From contig NW_008708133.1 in the NCBI RefSeq assembly GCF_000327385.1, forward strand, positions 997,255-1,061,254: 64,000 bases of DNA, written 5' to 3'. The notes beneath the pieces were generated by a model. The model did not search any database, was not told the DNA's origin, and saw only the letters and a program-made list of their open reading frames with translations. Source of the DNA: Lottia gigantea (lineage: Eukaryota > Mollusca > Gastropoda > Lottiidae). The translations under genes were made by a program, and so were the position numbers. Positions 49,101 through 61,100 of this stretch are shown here, piece by piece (position 1 is the first letter of the stretch; every line of letters starts with the position of its first letter).

Positions 49101-52100
49101 AATCTATAATAAACAACATATTTCTCTATACATTGAACTTGTTGATAATCTAACATAAACGTATTTCTTTATACATTGAACTTGTTGATAATCTACAATA
49201 AACAACATATTTCTTAATACATTGAAATTGTTGATAATCTACAATAAACATATTTCTTTAAGCATTGAACTTGTGGATAATCTACAATAAACATATTTCT
49301 TTATACATTGAACTTGTTGATAATCTACAATAAAAAAACATATTTCTTTATACATTGAACTTGTGGATAATCTACAATAAACATATTTCTTTGTGCATTG
49401 AACTTGTTGATAATCTACAATAAACAACATATTTCTTTATACACTGAACTTTTTGATAATCTACAATAAACAACATATTTCTTTAAGCATTGAACTTTTT
49501 GATAATATACAATAAACTACATATTTCTTTATACATTGAACTTGTGGATAATCTACAATAAAAAACATATTTCTTTATGCATTGAACTTGTTGATAATCT
49601 ACAATAAACAACATATTTCTTTATGCATTGAACTTGTGGACAATCTACAATAAACAACATATTTCTTAATACATTGAACTTGTGGATAATCTACAATAAA
49701 AAACATATTTCTTTATACATTGAACTTGTGGCAATCTACAATAAACAACATATTTTGTTTATACATTGACCTAGCCAACATATTTCTTTTTACAATGAGC
49801 TACTGGACTATCTACAATAAACAACATAATTTTTACACTTTTTTGGGAACATCTACAAAACATATTTATAAAAAAAATCTATAAGAAAAGAAAAGTTTTA
49901 TTAAACTTACCCCATTCTTCATACACTCTATCAGAATCATCTACATTCTTAGAAGATGTAACAGCATCTATCCAACGTGTTCTATCACTCCTATAATTAC
50001 AAATATGATTGATGTCAAAAATAAAAGATAAGATAACCTGGTGTCATAACTAAACTAGTGTCCAAAAGAAACGACACCAACTTATTTTCAAAATTGTTTT
50101 TTACTAAGTGAATTGTCTAATATGAAAATATGCCAATTCGTATTGCACATCCTAAACACAGCATAGTCGATAAAAATACCGGGAACACGTGATCACTTCC
50201 GGGAAAAAACGTAAATTTCGTGAAAGTGACATTTCCCTCTCTAGCATGTTCTGCACGTGCATAAAAACTGTATAAAATGTCTGATCAGACAAGTTGATAT
50301 CACAGCAACAAAAAGAACACAAGATATGCCACGTTTGACAGCCATCGAGAGAGAGAGAGCCGTTGGAATGGTCCAACAAGGAGCGACACACGTCGACGTT
50401 TGTCAGAAGATTGGGCTGCGCATGCATCACTATCACCAGGTTGATGCAGCGGTGGCAACGGCGGGACTGGGCACATGTTATGTTCTCTGATGAGAGCAGA
50501 TTCCTCATCTTCAAAAACGATGGACGACAGCTTGTATACCGACGATTTGGTGAACGTTTGGCGCCTAACTGTATCCAACAGGTCCGGCCGTTTGGAGGTG
50601 GAGGGTTAATGGTTTGGGGATGGCATATGTGCTGACATCAAAAAGAGGGTTGTCGTAATTCGTGGAAACCTGAATGCACAGCGTTATATTGATGACATCC
50701 TACGGCCTGTTGTAGTGCCCTTTATTCAGCAACAGCCTCGTGGACTCCTTTTCCAACATGACAATGCAAGGCCACACACAGCAAGTTTGACACAGAACTT
50801 CCTTGCCAACGCCAACATAGGTTTTGCCATGGCCCGCATGTTCACCGGACATGAATCCCATCGAGCACTTATGGGACCACCTCGATCGGCAAATCCAACG
50901 TTGCCGTGTGCCTCCAGTCAACGTCCAGGGCTTGGAACGATGTCCCCTTGAGGAATGGCAACGCATCACTCCCAACATCATCAGACGTTTGAAGGCATCA
51001 GTCCGTTCTGGCATGTAATGATGTTCACGGTGGACATACCCGCTACTGACTTGACTTTGTGAAGTGTGGTGTGACATTTCCCGTTGTTTCTGTGATCAGT
51101 GCTCTAACGAAATGTTCTTTTTTCGACCCCACCCATCTTTAAAGGCTTGTCATATTGGTTGTACAGATTTTATTGAAATGAAATTTTTGTACAGATTTTG
51201 TGAAAGGATTTCTCAAAAGCATAACACCAATCCTAAACTTCTGCATTGTTTAGTTTTTCTTTTATGTCGTTGCAAACAGGTTGTATCGTTTCTTTTGGAC
51301 ACTAGTTTATACAAAAAGAATCTCTATAATCCAATTAATCCATACAACTAAGTAATAATTCATTAAAATTAGTAATTTTGAAATCTGTTTAGAAGCGTTA
51401 TTTAATAATTATTTAGTTTAATGGATGCTTTGTCTTATATAGAGATTCTATTGTTAGTCATGGCACCTAAAAGCCTAACTGATGAATTTATACTAGTATA
51501 CTTATATTTTTACTTGTTGACCAAGTTTGAAACTTTAAATGTGTATGTCCATTCTAAAATGTAGTATCCTTTTAAGTTGAAATTATATAGCTTTTTACTG
51601 TAAATGGAGTTTTCCTTATGTAAACAGACATATTTATATAACATATCCAAATGTAGTTTTTGTATGACGTCTGTGAGACTTTAAATCAGTTAATTCATAG
51701 TTATCATGATAGTAGCAAGATTAAGAGATTGGATATCAAACTAGGCTTTCATTGCTTTAGTTACTCACGGTGAATTGCATGATAAAACCATTTCCATTTG
51801 TTTATCCTCATTATTCTCTAACATAACCATTAAAAATAAATTTCTACAACCACTAGGTACTCCAAATGGTAAATGTGAACATTTCTCAATATTATCTATA
51901 GTTTCTACATGTATTGAATTACGTTGACAGTAATTGGTTACTACAAACTGGTTGCTGAAAGAGATAATCTTGTGTAAATATTTGAAAATTTGGCATGTAA
52001 AGGAAGCAAAGAAGAAATCTACTAGAAACAAATACCAATAAACTAAACATTTACCATGAAATTCCACACATGGGATAAATGGAATTCTTACATAACAATA

Positions 52101-55100
52101 TACATTGGAAACTAAGAATTGTTGCTACAATAATGGCTGAAATATTCCTTAATAACAACTTACCCTTTTTTCTTAGTTAGTATCATGATATCATTAAAAA
52201 GATACAGAGTTACATTATGTTTTGTGCCACTCTTTTTACCAAATGGCATTCTACTACCATCATTGATGACTCTGACTAAATCCCCTTTCTTTACTAAATA
52301 CCGTGAAGCAGAGCGAATAGGAAATTCCTGAAATAAGATGTACATACATCAAGTCATACTTATGGATATGATAAAAGAACATTCATTAAAACATAAGCTG
52401 ATAACATGTCAATTAGATGCTGATATTATGTTTTAGTTCAGAGCATCAGGGTAAATTATAAATACAGTCTGTCTAGCACTCAAAAATAAGAGGTCCAATA
52501 GGGCCAAAATTAGGAATGGTATAACTGTAAGTTTTAGATCTTAAATGGATTACATTCCTAAATTTGACCCTAACAAAGCTTACAAAAATACTTAAGTGCC
52601 AGGGTTAAGAGTGGGGGACCCTCATTTCCCTTAGAAAATGAAAGAAATGAGGATTTATTCACTTGCATCTTAGGCCATTCCGAAAAGCATTCCTGCTGAT
52701 GAAGGATAATGATCACCCCTCAATTAGAATTTTTTTTTAGATTTAATGGGTTCATAAAGTTACTAAGACTAATGGGCTTACCACTGGTGCTAAGACTAAT
52801 GGGTTCATAATGTTATAACTGGTGCTAAAACTAATTGGTTCACAATGTTACTACTGGTTTTAAGATTAATGGATTCATAAAGTTACTAAGACTAATGGGC
52901 TCATTATGCTACTACTGGTGCTAAGACTAATGGGTTCATAGTTTTACTAAGACTAATGGGCTCATTACGGTACTACTGGTGCTAAGACAAATGGTTCACA
53001 ATGTTACTACTGGTGCTAAGATTAATGGGTTCATAATTTTACTAAGACTAATGGGCTCATTACGCTACTACTGGTGCTAAGATTAATATGTTAACAAGGT
53101 TACTACTGGTGCTAAAACTAATCCATTCACAAAGTTATTAATAATGCTCAGTCTAATCAGTTCACAATGTTAATACTGGTGCTAAGACTAATCAGTTCAG
53201 AAAGTTACTACCAGTGCTAAGACTAATTGGTTCAAAATGTTAATACTGGTGCTAAGACTAATCAGTTCAGAAGGTTACTACCAGTGCTAAGACTAATTGG
53301 TTCACAAGGTTAATACAAGTGCTAAGACTAATCAGTTCAGAAGGTTACTACCAGTGCTTAGACTAATTGGTTCAGAAGTTTACTACCAGTGCTAAGACTA
53401 ATTTGTTCACAGGGTTACTACTGATTCTAAGACTAATTAGTTCACAAGGTTACTACTGATTCCAAGACTAATTAGTTCACAAGGTTACTACTTATTCCAA
53501 GACTAATTAGTTCACAAGGTTACCACTGATTCCGAGACTAATTAGTTCACAAGGTTACCACTGATTCCAAGACTAATTAATTCACAAGGTTACTACTGAT
53601 TCCAAGACTAATTAGTTCACAAGGTTACTATCAGTACTACTTGTGTTTAGACTAATCGGTCCTTCAAAGTTACCACTGTTGAAAGTAAAGGTTACTACAG
53701 CTTACCTTAACTCTAGAAAAATCTAACTGACTAGCTATTTGACACATTTCCTCTGCTTGGTGCATCTTTTTAGCACCTTCATTACATCTCTTTACCAACT
53801 ACAAATATTATCACAATTTATCATGTTTTAAATCATTTGTTGAGTGTATACCAACATTATAAATAATATCTCAGGAGAAAAATTTCATAATAGACAGCAC
53901 TATCACTGAATAATAGGAGAAATGTTTCAAGCTTCATATCTTTTTTCACAATTGTCATATATGCTTTCTATCATAAAATCAAATAAAAATATTTTCAGAT
54001 TTGAAGTGGTTAAGTATGATAGTGTCAATCTAAAGATAGTGGACCACAGTCATATACGCCTACCACGGCATGCGGATGGTAAAAACGAAACATTCATTTT
54101 AGGTTTCATCAAAATCGGTTGAAAACTTAGAACATATTCAAGATTTTGGGGCAAGGGCAATAACTCTGCTTCTAACAGCAGAAAATAGCTCAAATTCGAA
54201 CTTGATCTTCGTTTCATGAATATGTATGCACATACCGAATTTCATTTGATTCCTTCAAACACTCTTATTTTTAGAGTGTTTACGAGCAATTGATGTTGAT
54301 AGAAGCACTTACTGTATAGTGGTTAAAGGGAGATAACTCCTCAAAACTGACGTAAGAGGCCTAAATCTTGAAAAAGCCTTAAATTTAATCAGAAGTAAAC
54401 TTAACTTTCTCAAACCTTTCGATTTAGGTCCAATAACATCCATTTTAAGTTTCATCAAAATCGGTTGAAAACTAAGAGAGTAATAGCATATTCAAGATTT
54501 GGGGGCAAGGGCAATAACTCTGCTTATAACAGTCGAAAATAGCTCAAATTCGAACTTGATCTTCGTTTTATGACTATGTATACACATACTTGATTCCATC
54601 AAAAAATCTAGTTTTTAGAGCGTTTACAAGCAAATGTTGACGGGACGGACCGACGGATGGACAGGGGTGCCGACAATATTCGTCCACATAGAGAGATGTG
54701 GGCGTATAAAAAGGTATACAAGATAAAACTCCCTCCACTTGACAACAAATTAACAAATGAGGTATTGAAAGTGAGCAGTCATATTAGAAAATTGCAGTAA
54801 TACTTGAACAAATTCATTTTCTCATAAACTTTTTACCAAAACAGTCAGAAATTTCAACTTTTTATTTCTATCAGTCTGCATTTTCTTACCTTATTTAATG
54901 TATCTAATGCTTTAGATGCTGATTTATGAAGAGTGATACCAGGTTCTAATCTATGACAAATAGCATCAACTAATAGAGGAAGACGAGTTATTCTCTGCAT
55001 GGGTAACAGTAAAAATGAAGACATGGGCAGATTTTGGCAGTCTGGATTAGACTCTAAACGACGAACTGCTTCCTGATAATCTGCCTTTTTCCTGTAATAA

Positions 55101-58100
55101 ATAAATGGTTTTAATACATTATCATATCTATCATGAATAAAATTAACTACACAGTCAAGACTGAAGAGAAAATACTTTAATATACTGCTTGATTATGTCC
55201 ATTACTCCATCATTACTCTATAAGCTATTTGTCATAAATAAAAAAATACAAAAACAAAAGACAATGAAAGAACCAAATCTTTTAATAGTTGCCAAATCTG
55301 CATTAGTTTACAATTTCTAATTCTTTGGAATATTTTAGTGACTAATGCAAGGAACAAAGTGTTCATAGTCTGTGAACAAGTCACTAACTCAAAAAATTAA
55401 TGTATATGAATGAAGTTGACATGGCTTTCCACATTAAACATAGAGACGGATGTAAGAAAATACATGTGACCAGGATCTATCTGAATAAATACCTTCAAAC
55501 CTTATAAATGAATAAATAACCAGATAACAAAAATATTGTTTGGCTTACTTGAGAATATCTAAGGCTTTAGTCTGGAATTTTTGGTTACTACAGTATCTTA
55601 TATATGGTTCAAAATTGCGCGAAGCATGAGAATAAATAATATCACAGATATCTTTTAATATACACGATTCCTTCCATCTTTCTTCTAGATCAGCTAAAAA
55701 CCTAGAAAACATGAACATTACAGGTACATTATAGAGACATATTTATGAAAATGGAGACAGAATTGAGGTTGTTAAAAAACTTCAACCCACTGTACATAGT
55801 TCTATATTTGAGAAATTACATTATTTTATTCAGTAGTATCCTAGACCATTCTTTCTTAGAACAAGGAACAAATAAAAACTAAAAACAAAAGAACACCTAC
55901 TTTTCACTGGTGTCTCTTATAGCTCCAATATTAGAAAATAACACAGTTCTTTCACGTTTAGTAAGAACACAGCGATCTGAATGATCAGCAGAAAATTCTT
56001 GTGAAAACAGGAAAACATTTATCACAATATTTAAACTTTTTAAATAGGATGCCTCTGAAGTAATAATTTCAAACATGGCTTCTTGAATTTTCTTATCTTT
56101 TTCAGACATTTTAGCTAAAATGCCACTCTTTTTCACCTAAAATATAAATTATATGTTTGGTCACTTTTGTTAAGTAACAATTCAAGTTGAAACATTATCT
56201 CACTACCTTGTTTAGATTGCCAAAAATTATCCTGAGTTTTTTAGGCTCTACTGTCTGGAGAGCACATATATAATTATGTACTTGATGACTCACTATTCTG
56301 ACCCAGTAAACACGACGCAGTGTAACCTGTCAGTAGTACCGAGTACTGTTCACTTCAAGCAGACCAAATTTCAACAAATAGCAATGCCATCGTAATACGC
56401 CCATTTGTAATGTCAGCTAATTTATTCGGGAGGTTGACTAGAGTTATCAGTAAATGAATGTCTCTGAGAGTGAAATTTTCATGGGCAAGGACAAGGACAA
56501 GGACAGGACAGGACAGGACAGGACAGGACAGGACAGGACAGGACAGGACAGGACAGGACAGGACAGGACAGGACAGGACAGGACAGGACAGGACAGGACA
56601 GGACAGGACAGCTATATATGCCCACATTAATGTGTGGGCATATAAAAAGTGTAAACACAGCTTTATATTCGTACAGATAAAAAGTACTTACTTCAGGCAT
56701 TTCACACCAAAGAGCTCTGTGTAAAGAACCTCCTTTCTCAAAAGATATTCGAGGTTTAAGGAGACTGCTATCAGAATTCTTCTTTGTTTCTTCTACTTCA
56801 TTAAAACCTACATCTTCATAGATACGATCACCTTAAATAGAATATATATTATTATAACATTAGTTTCACTTGTCTGATAATTTATCCCAGATGATGGTCA
56901 ATATAAAAATATATCTGAACAATACAATAACAAATATTTTCACTGTTGAAATAGTACATTAATTGTAGAGAGATATCAAAATCTGAACATTATGCATGTT
57001 TAATTAAACATCTAATTTGACATTTCTTTTGAGAATATTGGTTAAATGGTACAGTTGAATATTCTCACAAGAAAAGGCTTTGTGTTTATAACTGTCAATC
57101 ACCAACAAAAACTGATATGTTAAGGTAACTTAGTGAACTACTTGGCTTACTTAAATTCAAAACAATTTAGCCATACAGTTAGCTACATAAATGTTTTCTT
57201 AAATTATTTGATTATACATAGTTAAAGAAATGTTGTTTACTTGAACACAAAATATGAATGAAATGAAACATCTTGATCTGTACCTTAATCAGATTGCAGA
57301 AATACTGAGCTTGACAGAGATTTGATATATAAAGCATCAGAAAATAGACGTCACAACAAACACATATTATTAGTTACAAAATAAGAGATGATATATCTTT
57401 TTAATAATAAAAGAGTATTAACTACAAACTATTGTGATTACAACAACAACCTTACCCTTTCTATTTTTCTTACCAACTATTAGCAGCAATGGACAGAAAG
57501 AAATTGAAAACATTGACTTTTAATCATGAAGTTAATGGTTTTTGTAACAGTTTTTGGCAGCATTGCTCTACCAAAATTCTGACTTATATTAGCTAGCACA
57601 TGATTTTTTGAATGCAAATAGTTTAACTCATGCTGATGTTCCAATTGCATACAATAGGAATGATATTGTTTAAGGCTGGAAAATAAACCCACCATCTTCA
57701 CTTCCTTGATCATCATCATCATCATCATCACTTTCAAGACATTTCTGGTGAGTTGCTTTAATGACTTTCTCTTTAGTATAGTACTGATATAGTGGTTCCT
57801 GGTCAAACTTAGTGGAATATCTAGTACGACCGAGACTTCCATAAACTTGTTCATCATCCTACAAAAATGTATCGTTAAGTAAAACTGTAGACATATAAAA
57901 TCAGTCAACTAGGATCAACTTGCTTCCTTGTACAATTCTATTTTCTTTGAAACGAGACGGTTAAAGGCGTCGTAAATAAGCATTAGGTCTAAATCTTAGA
58001 CAACTTCCAGGTTTTAGATAATAGGTATCATCAGGTATCAGATTAAAACAACTTACAGGTTCTAGATAATAGGTATCATCAGGTATCAGATTAAAACAAC

Positions 58101-61100
58101 TTACAGGTTCTAGATAATATGTATCATCAGGTATCAGATTAAAACAACTTACAGGTTCTAGATAATATGTATCATCAGGTATCAGATTAAAACAACTTAC
58201 AAGTTCTAGACAATGGGTATCATCAGGTATCAGATTAAAACAACTTACAGGGTCTAGATAATAAGTATCATCAGGTATCAGACTCAAACAACTTACAAGT
58301 TCTAGATGATATGTATCATCAGGTATCAGATTAAAACAACTTACAGGTTCTAGATAATAGGTATCATCAGGTATCAGATCAAAACAACTTACAGGTTTTA
58401 GATAATAAGTATCATCAGGTATCAGATTAAAACAACTTACAGGTTCTAGATAATAGGTATCATCAGGTATCAGACTCAAACAACTTACAAGTTCTAGATG
58501 ATATGTATCATCAGGTATCAGATTAAAACAACTTACAGGTTCTAGATAATAGGTATCATCAGGAATCAGATTAAAACTTACAGGTTCTAGACAATGGGTA
58601 TCATCAGGTATCAGATTAAAACAACTTACAGGTTCTAGATAATACGTATCATCAGGTATCAGATTAAAACAACTTACAGGTTCTAGATAACAGGTATCAT
58701 CAGGTATCAGACTAAAACAACTTACAGGTTCTAGATAATAGGTATCATCAGGTATCAGATTAAAACAACTTACAAGTTCTAGATAATACGTATCATCAGG
58801 TATCAGATTCAAACAACTTACAGGTTCTAGATAATAAGTATTATCAGGTATCAGACTCAAACAACTTACAGGGTCAGTCAACTAGGTTCAACTTGCTTCC
58901 TTGTATAATAGGTATCATCAGGTATCAGACTAAAACAACTTACAGGGTCTAGATAATAAGTATCATCAGGTATCAGACTAAAACAACTTACAGGTTCTAG
59001 ATAATAGGTATCATCAGGTATCAGATCAAAACAACTTACAGGTTCTAGATAATGGGTATCATCAGGTATCAGACTAAAACAACTTACAGGTTCTAGATAA
59101 TGGGTATCATCAGGTATCAGACTCAAACAACTTACAAGTTCTAGATAATAGGTATCATCAGGTATCAGATTAAAACAACTTACAGGTTTTAGATAATAAG
59201 TATCATCAGGAATCAGATTAAAACAACTTACAGGTTCTAGATAATAGGTATCATCAGGTATCAGACTCAAACAACTTACAAGTTTTAGATAATAGGTATC
59301 ATCAGGTATCAGATTAAAACAACTTACAGGTTCTAGATAATAGGTATCATCAGGTATCAGACTAAAACAACTTACAGGTTCTAGATAATAGGTATCATCA
59401 GGTATCAGATTAAAACAACTTACAGGTTCTAGATAATAGGTATCATCAGGTATCAGATTAAAACAACTTACAGGTTTTAGATAATAAGTATCATCAGGTA
59501 TCAGACTAAAACAACTTACAGGGTCAGTCAACTAGGTTCAACTTGCTTCCTTGTACAATTCTATTTTCTTTGAAACGAGACGGTTAAAGGCGTCGTAAAT
59601 AAGCATTAGGTCTAGGTCTTAAACAACTTTCAAGTTTTAGATAATAGGTATCATCAGGTATCAGGCTAAAAAAACTTACAGGTTCTAGATAATAGGTATC
59701 ATCAGGTATCAGATTAAAACAACTTACAGGTTCTAGATAATAGGTATCATCAGGTATCAGATTAAAACAACTTACAGGTTCTAGATAATAGGTATCATCA
59801 GGTATCAGATTAAAACAACTTACAGGTTCTAGATAATATGTATCATCAGGTTTCAGATTAAAACAACTTACAGGTTTTAGATAATAGGTATCATCAGGTA
59901 TCAGATTAAAACAACTTACAGGTTCTAGATAATAGGTATCATCAGGTATCAGATTAAAACAACTTACAGGTTCTAGATAATAGGTATCATCAGGTATAAG
60001 ATGTGTTTGAGAACTGAGTGGTACTATACTCTCTAAATCATCATTATCACAATATGATGTAGCTGAGGATGAGGATGATGATGAATAAACAGATTTCTCA
60101 TCAACTGTTGAACTCTTTCTGTAAAACAGTAATAGTAATTCATTATAATAAAAATAGAAATAATCCAGTTAACATATATATGAATTTTTTTATCTTGACA
60201 ATACTAGTAGCAGCATAAACAATGACAGAAAATATATACAGTATATACATGAAATCCTATTAAAGGAGTCAGGTTGATGATGAAATCCATGTCATTTTTG
60301 CTCGTTCATGGAGGCCGATATTTTGTTTTGGCACAACGTAAATATACGAGATTATGATGTCACGTTGTAGATAGAAATGTAAACAAAGCAATATGACTGG
60401 CATATAACATTATTGAATTGAGCCATTGAATAATCTATCTTTAAGAGTGAATTTAGCAGACAGTGCCAATGACATGAAGAAAATGGTGGCTTCCATACAT
60501 GGATGGTGACAATAATCTGATTTTTTAGACAAACTGTGTTGTAAACAACCACAAAATTCTATAGAATAATTTTATTTAATCATCATTGATAACCAATTTT
60601 CAAAGCTGACTATTCCCTTAATCTGACTTACAACAATTAACACATCATATTTCATAGGGATATAAATCCATAGATCCACAAAAATTCATGATTTCATGGT
60701 AAACCAAGGAATGTTAAAAACAATCTATATTTTCCATTTTCAAACAACAATCTTATTTTTCACTTAGGATATCTAAACCATGTTTAATCTCTTCTTTTCA
60801 GTTGAAAAGAGGACACTGTCTGTAATTGTGATATCAGTGCTAATATCAAACAAACTCTAAGTTAATATATTGACAAAAGGATGAGTGAAGTGAATCAGTG
60901 ATGCATAATCTATACCTACTTAACTAGGTCAAGTCAACATGCACCTGTTACACCTACATACACTATCACATTACCTCTATCTCATCTATCTAAACTAATT
61001 CTGATGAATTCACTTTTTGTTATTAGTCTTTTCAAAAGAAACATGCTCAAATTTTACAGAGTCTGAATCTATAATAAGTCAAAAGTCATTCAATCATGGC

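Noticed and set aside
47035-49800. CRISPR-like array
   Set aside because: Units are head-to-tail 46-bp repeats without unique spacers, in an animal intron; the sequence derives from an exon boundary.
56355-56724. ORFs encoding repeated SCPVL or GQDRT
   Set aside because: Pentanucleotide repeat read in frame; no coding evidence.
57961-59531. Two long ORFs (306 and 217 codons) of repeated LIPDDTYYLEPVSCFN as stand-alone genes
   Set aside because: They are the open frame of the 48-bp donor array. Their starts fall inside repeats and there is no promoter or domain. They are treated as intron that may be read only as an exon extension.
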